Notes: a model not told the origin generated them from the sequence alone. Shown: positions 19,224 to 27,825, counted from the stretch's first letter. The stretch: DNA of 64,000 nt from Pseudomonas peli (GCF_900099645.1 NZ_FMTL01000001.1:124001-188000), one strand, 5' to 3'. Numbers and translations: made by a program.

Positions 19224-19712
19224 CTACTGCTTGAACTCGAACTGCAACTGCGCGCCCTCAACCGATTGCCAATAGTCGTCACCACGCTCGTTGGTGATCA
19301 GCTTGCCATTGAGCTGAAAGGGGCTTTCCGGCTCAGTTTTTTCGACAAACAGCGGTGGTAACAGCGGCGTCGACAGGTCGTTGAGCGGCTCCAGCGGTTG
19401 CAGTGGATCGAACACATCAGGGTGCAGGCTCAAATCCAGCGGCGCTTTCGGCTCAGTGGGCTCGGGCTTGCTCGCAACCGCAACAGGTTTTGGTTTGACT
19501 GGAACCGGTTTGGCTTCGGCAGCCTTGGGCTGCGCAGGCTTGCTCACAACGGGCGCAGGCTCAGCCTTGGCCGCCTTGCTGGTATCCACGGTTTGCGCTG
19601 ATTGCGCCTTGGAGGTTTCAACCTTGGGCTTTGCAGGGGGGGTAGCACTTTGCTCGCAAGCCACCAGTGACAACAGTGTCAGCAGCAAGGCGAGGCTTCG
19701 AATAGGCAACAT
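19224..19712 (-). CDS. Lys/Pro/Ala-rich putative lipoprotein
   Basis: About 162 residues from ATG 19712. A lipoprotein signal peptide ends in the lipobox LVAC (Cys near residue 20). Next comes a low-complexity region of roughly 70 residues rich in Ala, Lys, Pro, Val and Thr, with repeated KP and AKAEPAP-type units, then a short globular tail (NGKLITNERGDDYWQSVEG). It probably sits in the periplasm with the tail held away from the membrane. No known family was recognised. It follows the anti-sigma gene on the same strand after a 151-bp gap. No strong ribosome site is seen, so the start is uncertain (GTG 19736 is another option). Confidence 0.7.
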   Translation of the reverse strand: MLPIRSLALLLTLLSLVACEQSATPPAKPKVETSKAQSAQTVDTSKAAKAEPAPVVSKPAQPKAAEAKPVPVKPKPVAVASKPEPTEPKAPLDLSLHPDVFDPLQPLEPLNDLSTPLLPPLFVEKTEPESPFQLNGKLITNERGDDYWQSVEGAQLQFEFKQ

Positions 19713-19863
19713 GGGCAGGTACAAAGGCAGTGACACAAGCCGCTATGCTGGCCCCTGCCCTGGGCGCTTGCAAGCGCGCAATCAGTACGGCAGGTAACAG
19801 CGCGTTAAGAATCAGCTGACGGCCACCGGTATCGATGGCCGTCAGCGACTGACCTACCCAGGC

Positions 19864-20640
19864 TTATTCAGCCGATTGCAGTTGCTGCAATTGCGCGTCG
19901 ATATCCAGTTCTGGATGCTTACGCATCAGCTGTAACAGCAAGGCATCGGCCTCATCCGTCCAACCATCACGGCGCAATTTGAGTAAGCGTTGCAACTCGC
20001 TGCGCAACTGCTGTTCGGCCTGAGTGCCAACTGCGTCTGCCGCTTTTTCGGGGGCTGATACAGCAGGCGCACGGGCTGCTTGTGGCAGTTGTTCATGCAA
20101 CGCATCGGCCGCAGACTCTTCACGCAACAGCTGATTGGACGCACCGGCCGAAAGCTTCTTCTCGGCCTTGGCGGCATCGGCGCTGTAACCCTGGATCACC
20201 GGAGCAGGCTGCGCCGCACGTGAGCGCTCTGCCTCATCAGCCATCACTGCGGACTCTGCCAGCGGCGCGGGCATCGGTGCAGATTGTGGGGCCATCCGCG
20301 CTGCAGCCGGCGCCATGGGTGCGCCGTTCGGCACGGCATCAAAGGCATCGGGCGCCTGCTCGACGGTGCGCCAGGTCAAGCTCACGCCAATCCCCAGGCA
20401 CGCGACCCCGGCCAACGCCACCGACCAGCGTTGCCGACCACCTACGCCGAACAGCCAGTTGTGCAGTCGCGCGCTCAGACCAGGCTTGGCTTCAGTTGTG
20501 GCCGCGCTACGCGCTGCTGCGCTGGCCGCCGCGAGAATCTGCGCATCCAGTTGCGCACTGGGTTCGCCGCCACTGTGCTGGCGGAAATGCTCCAGAATCT
20601 GTCGTTCCTGCTCATCGAGCCTATGTTGATCGTGGTTCAT
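19864..20640 (-). CDS. sbrR: Anti-sigma factor, SbrR-like
   Basis: About 258 residues. It has a cytoplasmic N-terminus (about 1-65), one membrane segment (about 71-90, RWSVALAGVACLGIGVSLTW) and an Ala/Pro/Met-rich periplasmic part with a heptad-like C-terminal helical region (LLKLRRDGWTDEADALLLQL). The start overlaps the end of the ECF sigma gene by 4 bp, the usual pairing of a sigma factor and its anti-sigma factor. By synteny with P. aeruginosa (from memory, PA2895/PA2896) it corresponds to SbrR. No zinc-binding HxxxCxxC motif is present. Confidence 0.75.
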   Translation of the reverse strand: MNHDQHRLDEQERQILEHFRQHSGGEPSAQLDAQILAAASAAARSAATTEAKPGLSARLHNWLFGVGGRQRWSVALAGVACLGIGVSLTWRTVEQAPDAFDAVPNGAPMAPAAARMAPQSAPMPAPLAESAVMADEAERSRAAQPAPVIQGYSADAAKAEKKLSAGASNQLLREESAADALHEQLPQAARAPAVSAPEKAADAVGTQAEQQLRSELQRLLKLRRDGWTDEADALLLQLMRKHPELDIDAQLQQLQSAE

Positions 20641-21218
20641 ACGGACAACTCCTCGGCGGCCGGGTCAGCCAGCAGCCGACGTAACTTCTGCAGGGCATAG
20701 CGCAAACGGCTTTTCACCGTTTCTGTAGGTATCTGGGTCAGCTCGGCAATCTCGGTCAGTTCCAGATCACCGTGGGCGCGCAGCAGAAACACTTCGCGCT
20801 GCTCTGCCGGTAAATCCGCCAGCGCGGCCTCTAAACGCTGCTGATCGCGGCTCAGGCTGAGCTGTTGCTCAGGCCCCGGCTGCGGGTCGTGCGGGGCATG
20901 CTGCTGTTCATCGTACTCAGCATGCCCCGCCTGGTGCCGACCATGCTTGCGCCAGGTGTCGATCAACCGGTTGCGGCCGATCTGGTACAGCCAGGTCTTG
21001 AACAGCACGCTATCGCGCTGTTCGCTCTGGCTGCGGATCAGGCTCATCCAGGTGTCCTGAAACACCTCTTCGGCCAGGGCGTGGTCGCCGCACAGGCCCA
21101 ATAGAAAGCGAAACAGGCCGAGCCGATGACGCTCATACAACTCGGCAAAAGCCGCCGTATCACCGCGGCGGTAACGCCGCAACAAGGCGGCGTCGTCATC
21201 CGTGAGGGGTCGATTCAC
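20637..21218 (-). CDS. sbrI: ECF RNA polymerase sigma factor, SbrI-like
   Basis: About 193 residues from GTG 21218, overlapping the VWA gene stop (GTGA). Sigma region 2 (about 18-88) contains YERHRLGLFRFL and EEVFQDTWMSLI; region 4 (about 125-185) contains LPAEQREVFLLRAHGDLELTEIA and the helix-turn-helix IPTETVKSRLRYALQKLR. It directs RNA polymerase to a small regulon. The SbrI of P. aeruginosa is linked to motility and biofilm control; this link is carried over by synteny only. It is probably held by the SbrR-like protein encoded next. Confidence 0.83.
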   Translation of the reverse strand: MNRPLTDDDAALLRRYRRGDTAAFAELYERHRLGLFRFLLGLCGDHALAEEVFQDTWMSLIRSQSEQRDSVLFKTWLYQIGRNRLIDTWRKHGRHQAGHAEYDEQQHAPHDPQPGPEQQLSLSRDQQRLEAALADLPAEQREVFLLRAHGDLELTEIAELTQIPTETVKSRLRYALQKLRRLLADPAAEELSV

Positions 21219-22963
21219 TGCTGTACTCGTGCGGTCGTTGAAGGATTCGACGCAGTTTGCAGACTCTGCGCCAGTTCCACCAGTTGTACGAACTCGCCAC
21301 GCAGCCCGAAGCGGTCATCGCCCTTGGCATTGCGCGCCAGCTCGGCGCTGTCGGCCAGGCTGAAACGCCCGGTGTAGGTATCGCCCTTGAGCTGCTGAGC
21401 GAAGGCGGCCACGGCAGCGGCAAAGCGCAGGTCTTCGCTGGCCTGGCCGATAGCAGGTACATCGGCGGCCTGAATCGGCTGCTCCAGCAATTTGCTGACG
21501 TCCTGCCCCGGCGCCTTATAGCGAATGCGCAGCCAGGCCAGTTCGCCTGCCGGGCTGTCCGCCTTGGCCGCTTGCTGATAGCGCAGCGGCTCCAGCCAGC
21601 CCTTGCCGCCCACCGGCACCACTTCATACAGCGCGGTTACCGTGTGGCCCGCGCCGATTTCACCGGCATCGACCTTGTCGTTACTGAAGTCCTCACGTTT
21701 CAGCGCACGGTTCTCATAGCCCAGCAGGCGGTACTCGCTGACCTCGGCCGGGTTGAACTCAACCTGGATCTTCACGTCGCTGGCCACCGTTGCCAGGGTC
21801 GAGCTGAGCTGATCAACCAGCACCTTACGCGCCTCGCGCAGGTTGTCGATACAGGCGTAGTTGCCGTCGCCGGCGTCGGCCAACTGTTCCATCAACTGCT
21901 CGTTGTAATTGTCGGTGCCAAAGCCCAGGGTGGTCAGCGATACGCCGGTCTTGCGCTTGTCGGCGGCCAGTTGCTTGAGCGTTTCGAAATCGCTGATACC
22001 GACGTTGAAGTCGCCATCGGTAGCCAGCAGGATGCGGTTGATGCCGCCGTCGATAAAGCCCTGCTGCGCCTGCTGATAAGCCAGCTGAATGCCCGACTCG
22101 CCGGCGGTTGAGCCGCCCGCCGTAAGCTGGTCGATAGCCGCGCGGATCTTGCCTTTATCACTGCCGGATGTTGGCTGCAGCACCACGCTGGAGGAGCCGG
22201 CATAGACCACCAGCGATACCTTGTCCTGAGCACGTAACTGCTCGACCAGCAGCTTCAAGGTGCTTTGCACCATGGGCAGGCCATCGCGGCGATCCATCGA
22301 GCCGGAGACATCCACCAGAAACACCAGATTGGCCGGCGGCAGCTCGTCTACCCGCAGATCCGAAGCCTTGATGGCGATACGCAGCAGGCGGCTCTCGGGG
22401 TTCCACGGCGTGGCTGCCAGCTCAGTGTGCACGCCAAACGGTACATCGCCCTTGGGCAACGGATAGGCGTAGGGAAAGTAATTGACCAGCTCCTCCAGGC
22501 GTACCGCATCCTGCGGCGGCAACTGCCCACCATTGAGGAAACGCCGCACATTGGCGTAGCTGCCGGTATCCACATCGATGCTAAAGGTCGACACCGGCGT
22601 CTCGGCCACGGCATGCACCGGATTATTCGCCAGCTTCTGATACTGCTCGCGATTCTCGTCGCGGAAGCCCTGCGGCAAGGCATCGGCCTGCACAGACAGC
22701 GGCATCGGCGCATAGGCCACGCTGGGCATCACGGCGCCGCCCGCCACCTGGCTTTTGCGTTGCAGTTCAGCGGGGGCAGCGGCCAGCTGTTCATGCAATT
22801 CGGCACGTTCACGCTTATGGGCCTGATCGCTCAACTGCGGGCTGCCAGCCTCGGTAGCCGGAGCCTCGGGATTGGCGGCGCTGCACGCGCCAAGGCTGAT
22901 CAATACGCCTGCGGCAAAACCGGCAAGCAGAGGACGGGTAAGCAATACGGGATAAGCAGACAT
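21215..22963 (-). CDS. VWA-domain lipoprotein (YfbK-like, DUF3520)
   Basis: About 582 residues. A lipoprotein signal ends at LGAC (C27). A linker leads to the YfbK-type N-terminal domain (NPVHAVAETPVSTFSIDVDTGSY region, about 90-200). The VWA domain has an intact MIDAS start (VDVSGSM, D218) and a later ATDGDFNVG Asp. A DUF3520-type C-terminus covers about 390-570. Such proteins sit on an envelope face and bind partners through the metal site; their roles are poorly known. ATG 22963 has AGGAG 8 nt upstream. It is first in an overlapping set with the sigma and anti-sigma genes, so it may be part of the signalling input or an envelope target of the regulon. Confidence 0.88.
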   Translation of the reverse strand: MSAYPVLLTRPLLAGFAAGVLISLGACSAANPEAPATEAGSPQLSDQAHKRERAELHEQLAAAPAELQRKSQVAGGAVMPSVAYAPMPLSVQADALPQGFRDENREQYQKLANNPVHAVAETPVSTFSIDVDTGSYANVRRFLNGGQLPPQDAVRLEELVNYFPYAYPLPKGDVPFGVHTELAATPWNPESRLLRIAIKASDLRVDELPPANLVFLVDVSGSMDRRDGLPMVQSTLKLLVEQLRAQDKVSLVVYAGSSSVVLQPTSGSDKGKIRAAIDQLTAGGSTAGESGIQLAYQQAQQGFIDGGINRILLATDGDFNVGISDFETLKQLAADKRKTGVSLTTLGFGTDNYNEQLMEQLADAGDGNYACIDNLREARKVLVDQLSSTLATVASDVKIQVEFNPAEVSEYRLLGYENRALKREDFSNDKVDAGEIGAGHTVTALYEVVPVGGKGWLEPLRYQQAAKADSPAGELAWLRIRYKAPGQDVSKLLEQPIQAADVPAIGQASEDLRFAAAVAAFAQQLKGDTYTGRFSLADSAELARNAKGDDRFGLRGEFVQLVELAQSLQTASNPSTTARVQQ

Positions 22964-23004
22964 AGGGGCATCTCCTGAGCGATCGAATAAACCATTCGCT
23001 CAGG

Positions 23005-23034
23005 TAGACGCAGTCCTTATCCGACTCGGGTTAA
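23005..23034 (-). promoter_or_regulatory. ECF-type promoter upstream of the VWA-sbrI-sbrR operon
   Basis: On the minus strand a -35-like TTAACCC (23034-23028) is followed after 17 bp by a -10-like CGTCTA (23010-23005). AAC in the -35 and CGTC in the -10 are the usual marks of ECF promoters. It lies 42 bp upstream of the VWA start codon, in the 78-bp gap after the MocR gene, and suggests that SbrI drives its own operon. Confidence 0.55.
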
Positions 23035-23041
23035 GCCACTG

Positions 23042-24481
23042 TTAAAAACTCGCAGCGCCTTCCTGACACAGCTGTCCGGCCAGCATGCCCAGGGTCATCA
23101 GCGCGCGCTCGGCTTCGCGGTTCCACGGGATGCCGCAGTTCAGGCGGATGCAGTGGTTGAACTGCTCGGTATTACTGAAGATCAGCCCTGGCGCGATGCT
23201 GATGCCCTGCTGCAGGGCGCGCACGTGCAGGTCCTTGGTGTTGACCCGCGCCGGCAAGCTGACCCAGAGAATAAAGCCGCCCTTGGGCCGGCTCATCTGC
23301 GTGCCTTCGGGAAAATACTGCTGCACCGCCAGCTGAAAGGCGCTGAGGTTTTTGCGGTACTCCTGGCGGATAAAGCGCAGGTGGCGGTCGTAGCCGCCAT
23401 TCTCCAGATAGGCCGCTACCGCCATCTGCGTCACGCTGCACGCCGAGTGAGTGCTGAAGGTCTGCAGACGCTGGATTTCATCCTGATACTTGCCGGCGAC
23501 AATCCAACCGATGCGTACACCCGGCGAGAGGGTCTTGGAGAAGCTCGAGCAATACACCACCCGCCCTTCGCGATCATGGGATTTAAGCGCCTTGGTCGGG
23601 CCCTGTTCGAACATCAGTTCGCCGTAGATATCGTCTTCGATGATCTGAATATCGTAATCACCGGCCAGACGCAGTAACTGGCGCTGGCGCTCTTCGGGAA
23701 TGGTGCCGCCCAGCGGGTTGCTTAACCGCGCGGTCAGCACCAACGCCTTGATCGGCCACTGGTTGGCCGCCAGTTGCAGAGCTTCCAGGCTGACGCCGGT
23801 GGTCGGGTCGCTGGGAATTTCGATAACTTTCAGGCCGAGCAGATCAGCCAGCTGCAGCAGGCCGTAATAGGTCGGAGACTCAGCGGCGATCAGATCACCC
23901 GGTTTGGTCAGCACCCGCAGGCTCATTTGCAGGGCATCCACGCAGCCGTGGGTGATCACCACCTCAGTCGGGTCGACCACCACGCCGGCATCACGCATGC
24001 GGATCGCCACCTGGCGCCGCAGCGGCTCAAAACCCGGGCTGAACATATAGCTGAAGGCCCGTGCACTGTGAAAACGGGTAACCTTAGCGAGTTGCTGGTG
24101 CAACGCGCGCACCGGCAGGTAATCCACATGCGGCACCGCTGCGCCGAGGGGAAACACACCCTCGCGGCGAGATTCGGTAAGCACCTGGTTGATGATGCTG
24201 CTGCGCGTGACCAAGCCAGGCCGCTCTACGCGGGCAATATCGGGAGTGGGCGCGGTCAGGGCTGGGGTCTGGTGGACATAGAAGCCTGACTGCGGGCGGG
24301 CGCGAATCAGGCCCTGATCTTCCAGATTGGCGTAGGCCTGCAACACCGTGGCGTGGCTGACACTGAGCTGCGCACTCATCTTGCGCACCGAAGGCACCCG
24401 CTCACCGGGCTGGTAAACGCCACGGCGGATGTCTTCCGCCAGCTGCTGGGCTATGCGCTGATAAAGCAACAGATTGGTCAT
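23042..24481 (-). CDS. MocR-type regulator: GntR winged helix fused to a PLP aminotransferase domain
   Basis: About 479 residues. The N-terminal GntR winged helix (about 1-75) includes ERVPSVRKMSAQLSVSHATV; a linker leads to a class I aminotransferase fold (about 120-470) with the PLP-binding lysine K316 in SSFSKTLSPG. The start is ATG 24481 with AGGA upstream. MocR proteins usually control genes of amino-acid, vitamin B6 or amine metabolism through PLP or an aminated ligand. The target is not evident: the next gene on its strand is the VWA operon, behind its own candidate promoter. By synteny it probably matches P. aeruginosa PA2897. Confidence 0.88.
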   Translation of the reverse strand: MTNLLLYQRIAQQLAEDIRRGVYQPGERVPSVRKMSAQLSVSHATVLQAYANLEDQGLIRARPQSGFYVHQTPALTAPTPDIARVERPGLVTRSSIINQVLTESRREGVFPLGAAVPHVDYLPVRALHQQLAKVTRFHSARAFSYMFSPGFEPLRRQVAIRMRDAGVVVDPTEVVITHGCVDALQMSLRVLTKPGDLIAAESPTYYGLLQLADLLGLKVIEIPSDPTTGVSLEALQLAANQWPIKALVLTARLSNPLGGTIPEERQRQLLRLAGDYDIQIIEDDIYGELMFEQGPTKALKSHDREGRVVYCSSFSKTLSPGVRIGWIVAGKYQDEIQRLQTFSTHSACSVTQMAVAAYLENGGYDRHLRFIRQEYRKNLSAFQLAVQQYFPEGTQMSRPKGGFILWVSLPARVNTKDLHVRALQQGISIAPGLIFSNTEQFNHCIRLNCGIPWNREAERALMTLGMLAGQLCQEGAASF

Positions 24482-24500
24482 GACCGCGTTCCTGCTTGAC

Positions 24501-24598
24501 TGAACCGTAACAGTAAACCGGGCATATACAATTGCACCGGTACAGCTCACTGAATTGTGGGCGATACAGTGCCAATCTGCCAGGACTGTAACGGTTCA
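24501..24598. promoter_or_regulatory. Three-copy 13-bp motif, candidate MocR operator region
   Basis: Copies of CTGTNNCGGTKCA occur at 24501-24513 (minus strand, CTGTTACGGTTCA), 24533-24545 (minus, CTGTACCGGTGCA) and 24586-24598 (plus, CTGTAACGGTTCA). A partial CTGTATCG lies at 24562-24569 (minus). The first and second share orientation and are 32 bp apart, about three helical turns. They sit directly upstream of the MocR gene, so autoregulation is the simplest reading. Confidence 0.55.
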
Positions 24599-24675
24599 AT
24601 CATTCATTGTGCGGATTGTGCAACTTCACCTGAAAACACCCCGTAGTCGTTATCTCACCCAAATAGCAGGCAATA

Positions 24676-24701
24676 AAAAGCCCCGGCTAACCGAGGCTTT
24701 T
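24676..24701 (-). terminator. Intrinsic terminator downstream of the OmpA-family gene
   Basis: An 11-bp stem with one mismatch (AAAAGCCCCGG with CCGAGGCTTTT, loop CTAA) ends in a T-run on the minus strand, 14 bp past the OmpA-family stop codon. It separates this operon from the MocR promoter. Confidence 0.8.
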
Positions 24702-24714
24702 AATGGCAGAAAGC

Positions 24715-25527
24715 TTAGCGTGACGAGCCTAAGTTACCTTGCTCGTCAGAGAACACGATCTCCACCCGGCGGTTCTGCGCCCGTCCTTTGGCCGAGGCGT
24801 TTTCGGTGACCGGGAAGCTCTCGCCATGGCCCTGTACTTCGATACGCTTGGCATCAATGCCCAGATCGACCAACACATCGGCCACAGCCTGAGCGCGTGC
24901 GCGAGACAGTTCAAGATTTTCCTGTGCATCGCCGCGGCTGTCGGTATAGCCCTCAATGCGCACGACACGTCGAGGGTTAAGCTGAAGGAACTGCACCAGC
25001 TTCAACACGGTGCGATTGGCCGACGCCTTGAGGTCACTATGGCCAGCATCGAACAGCACATCGCCCAGGGTCATCACCAGGCCACGTTCGCTCTGAATCG
25101 TCGCCAGGCTCACCATCTGTTCCTCAAGCCAGTTGCTCTGATCCTGCACGCTGAGCAGCTTGGCTTCACGCAAGGCCAACTGTAGGCGCTGGCGTTCCAG
25201 CTCCAATTTGACTGCACGCTCCTGGTTCAGGTTAAGCGCGCTTTTCTGCTTGGCAATCGCACTGTACTGCTGACTGAGATAAGCATAATGGCTGACATCA
25301 TCTGCACTGCCCCAGTAGCTCGACAGGCGATCGGCTTTGGCCAACGACTCGCCCGCGCGAATCAGGTCCTTGGGTGCACTGCGCAACACATCGGCATCTT
25401 CTTTGACCTGCTGAAAAGCCGTATGCGCGGCCTGCAGAGCCTGATCACTGGAGTTATGCGATGACGCACAACCTGCCAACAACACGGCCGCGGCAAGTCC
25501 TAATAGGCTGAGCGGAATAGGCTTCAT
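24715..25527 (-). CDS. OmpA-family lipoprotein with N-terminal DUF4398-like region
   Basis: About 270 residues. The lipoprotein signal ends in LLAGCASS (Cys near residue 19). The N-terminal half is helical, with a long charged coiled region (ALNLNQERAVKLELERQRLQ) like DUF4398. The C-terminal half is an OmpA peptidoglycan-binding domain (about 150-262) with FDAGHSDLKA, IEGYTDSRGDAQENLELSRARA and GHGESFPV. It should anchor the outer membrane to the cell wall. The start ATG overlaps the preceding gene's stop (ATGA). Confidence 0.9.
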   Translation of the reverse strand: MKPIPLSLLGLAAAVLLAGCASSHNSSDQALQAAHTAFQQVKEDADVLRSAPKDLIRAGESLAKADRLSSYWGSADDVSHYAYLSQQYSAIAKQKSALNLNQERAVKLELERQRLQLALREAKLLSVQDQSNWLEEQMVSLATIQSERGLVMTLGDVLFDAGHSDLKASANRTVLKLVQFLQLNPRRVVRIEGYTDSRGDAQENLELSRARAQAVADVLVDLGIDAKRIEVQGHGESFPVTENASAKGRAQNRRVEIVFSDEQGNLGSSR

Positions 25528-25880
25528 TGCAAGCCTCCCAGCTGCTTGCGCAAACGATTGATGGCGTTGCTCAATTCGGCCAATTGCTGCTGACTTTTTC
25601 CGGTCAGATGTTCCGCTTCGGCCAGACGCGCATCCAACTCAGCCTGCTCGGCATGCACCCGCGCTTGCTTGTAATCCTCGTCGGCCATGGCGGCTTGCGC
25701 CAACACAAGCTTTTCCTCGGCCAGACGCAATGAGGCCGATTGTTCGGCGGCCATACCCAATGCCTTGGCCTGACTGAGGGCTTGCTCGGTCAAGCGAAGC
25801 TGCTCGTTAGGCACAGGGTCGGATGCACAAGCGCTGAGCATGAGCGGCAGCAAGGCCGCGCAGATACGTCGATAAATCAC
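25524..25880 (-). CDS. DUF4398-domain lipoprotein
   Basis: About 118 residues from GTG 25880. The lipoprotein signal ends in LSACAS (Cys near residue 18). The rest is helical and Ala/Gln/Glu-rich with heptad spacing (AEQSASLRLAEEKLVLAQAAM), as in DUF4398. It overlaps the OmpA-family gene by 4 bp; that protein carries a related N-terminal region, so the two may form one envelope complex by coiled-coil pairing. Function unknown. Confidence 0.85.
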   Translation of the reverse strand: MIYRRICAALLPLMLSACASDPVPNEQLRLTEQALSQAKALGMAAEQSASLRLAEEKLVLAQAAMADEDYKQARVHAEQAELDARLAEAEHLTGKSQQQLAELSNAINRLRKQLGGLQ

Positions 25881-25889
25881 AGGTATTCC

Positions 25890-26717
25890 CTACTGTTCAG
25901 TGTCAGCACTGGGTGTGAGCTGTTGATCTTTCCAGCGCTGTAGATTGCGCTGCAGCAAATCGTCCGGCAAACCACTGGCAACTGCCTCGTTCATTTTCTT
26001 CGCCAGCATGCCGCGCAGCCACGCGTCATTGCAGGCCGAGTTATGCGACAGCGTCAGGTATAAGCCTTCACTGGAGATCGGCGGGTCAAGCACCAGCAAA
26101 TCGTCTTGCATGCCGAGAGTATCAGCCAGCGCCTGCCCCGGATAACGCTCATACAGCACGTAGTCGGTGCGCCCCAGCAAAAGCTTCTGGAACGCCTGGG
26201 TCAAGCTGGCAACGCCTTCCAACGTCAGGTTGCTCTTGGCGTAGGCATCAAAGGTCTGACCAAAGCTGTTATTGACCAAGGTATCGCCAGTTCGATTGCG
26301 CAGGTCATCCCAGCCGGCATAAGGGAACTCAGCACCGCGATGTACCCACACCACGCTGGGGGTGAAGTAGAACGCGGGGTGTACATAGTCCATGCTTTCC
26401 AGGCGCGGCAGCGTCAGAAATGCACCGGCAATCAGGTCAACACGCCCGGTGCGCACCTCATCCTGAGCCCGCGACCAGGGCCCGGTGTAGATGATATCCA
26501 CGACAACGCCCAGCTCTTTGGCCAGGTGCTGCAACAGATCGGCATTGGCGCCAATCAGTTGCTGGGGGTTCTGCGGATCACGCCACAGGTATGGCGGATA
26601 CTCCGGATTACCGGTCGCCACCAGGCGCTCGCACTTGCCTGCGGCCACAGCAAACGCTGGCATCAGCAATAAAGCGAACACTTGAAGAACCGACCTATAA
26701 AAACCACGCTCAAGCAT
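25890..26717 (-). CDS. Periplasmic family-3 solute-binding protein (orphan)
   Basis: About 275 residues. A signal peptide (SVLQVFALLLMPAFAVAA) precedes a family-3 fold starting RLVATGNPEYPPYLWRD. GAGA precedes ATG 26717. No permease gene is adjacent. It lies 9 bp before the DUF4398 gene on the same strand, so the three may be co-transcribed. It does not closely resemble the other three binding proteins of the window. Ligand unknown; a polar amino acid or a sensor role is possible. Confidence 0.82.
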   Translation of the reverse strand: MLERGFYRSVLQVFALLLMPAFAVAAGKCERLVATGNPEYPPYLWRDPQNPQQLIGANADLLQHLAKELGVVVDIIYTGPWSRAQDEVRTGRVDLIAGAFLTLPRLESMDYVHPAFYFTPSVVWVHRGAEFPYAGWDDLRNRTGDTLVNNSFGQTFDAYAKSNLTLEGVASLTQAFQKLLLGRTDYVLYERYPGQALADTLGMQDDLLVLDPPISSEGLYLTLSHNSACNDAWLRGMLAKKMNEAVASGLPDDLLQRNLQRWKDQQLTPSADTEQ

Positions 26718-26829
26718 TGGCGACTTCTCGACTTAACCTTGGATGGGCGTCTGCGGCCACACATCGGGGGGATTTCTGAATCATGCTAGCTTAATACGCA
26801 TTCATACAAATTCGCGATAAAGACTAGCC

Positions 26830-27759
26830 ATGAAAAAACTGATCGCCGCATTGGTGCTGCTGTTCGCAGGCAGTGCCGCCCTGCTCTACCTGTCGCCTGC
26901 TGCCTTGTTAACGACCCTACAACTGGTGGAACGGCAGCGTGCCGGGCTGAGCCTTAAACAAATCAGCGTGAGCGATCTTAACATTCATTACTACGAGGGC
27001 GGCCCAAGCAGCGCACAAACCATCCTGATGGTGCACGGCTTTGCTGCCAACAAGGACAACTGGCTGCGCTTCGCCCGCTACCTCAGCCAGGATTACCGCG
27101 TTATAGCCCTCGACTTACCAGGTTTCGGCGCCAGCGATAAACCTGCTGGCAGCTACGACGTGGGCACCCAGACCGAGCGATTGGCCAGCGTGATTGATGC
27201 ACTGGGAATAGAACAGCTGCACCTGATCGGCAACTCCATGGGTGGACATATCAGCGCTCTCTATGCCGCACGCTACCCGCATAGAACGTTATCTCTGGCG
27301 TTACTCGACAACGCCGGCATCACATCGCCACACCCCAGCGAACTGATGCAACGGTTGCAGCGCGGCGAGCCTAATCCGCTGGTGGTGAAAAGCCCTGAGG
27401 ACTTTCAGCGCCTATTGGACTTCATCTTCGTGCAGCCGCCCTACCTGACCGAATCGCTCAAGCGCTATTTCGCCGAGCAGGCCATCGCCAACAGCGCCCA
27501 CTACGACCAGGTATTTGTCCATTTGATCGAGCGCTATATCCCGCTGGAGCCTGAACTACCGAAGATCCAAGCGCCCACGCTGATCATCTGGGGCGCCGAA
27601 GATCGGGCCTTGCACGTCTCCAGCATCGAGGTCATGCAACCGCTGTTGCACAACCCCAGCGTGATCATCATGGCGGATACGGGCCATGCCCCGATGATCG
27701 AACGCCCCCAGCAAACCGCCGAACACTACCGAGCCTTTCTCCAAGCCCTGCAAAACTAA
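26830..27759 (+). CDS. Alpha/beta hydrolase, membrane-anchored
   Basis: About 309 residues. An N-terminal hydrophobic segment (LIAALVLLFAGSAALLYL) is a signal anchor or signal peptide. The alpha/beta hydrolase fold follows, with the oxyanion motif HGFAANKDNW, nucleophile elbow GNSMGG (Ser near 139), Asp in WGAEDRA and His in TGHAPM. It hydrolyses an ester or related bond; the substrate is unknown, and it resembles lipases and esterases of the MhpC type. It is divergent from the solute-binding gene. Confidence 0.88.
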   Translation: MKKLIAALVLLFAGSAALLYLSPAALLTTLQLVERQRAGLSLKQISVSDLNIHYYEGGPSSAQTILMVHGFAANKDNWLRFARYLSQDYRVIALDLPGFGASDKPAGSYDVGTQTERLASVIDALGIEQLHLIGNSMGGHISALYAARYPHRTLSLALLDNAGITSPHPSELMQRLQRGEPNPLVVKSPEDFQRLLDFIFVQPPYLTESLKRYFAEQAIANSAHYDQVFVHLIERYIPLEPELPKIQAPTLIIWGAEDRALHVSSIEVMQPLLHNPSVIIMADTGHAPMIERPQQTAEHYRAFLQALQN

Positions 27760-27777
27760 CGCGATAGAGCGGGCATA

Positions 27778-27806
27778 AAAAAACCCGCTCAATGAGCGGG
27801 TTTTTT
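27778..27806. terminator. Bidirectional intrinsic terminator
   Basis: The stem CCCGCTC / GAGCGGG with loop AAT is flanked by A6 and T6, so it can end the hydrolase transcript on the plus strand and the etfBA transcript on the minus strand. Confidence 0.9.
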
Positions 27807-27825
27807 CTGCACTAGGGAAACCGGC

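Noticed and set aside
4083-26717. Possible complete ABC transport operons around the four solute-binding proteins
   Set aside because: No permease or ATPase gene adjoins any of them in this window.
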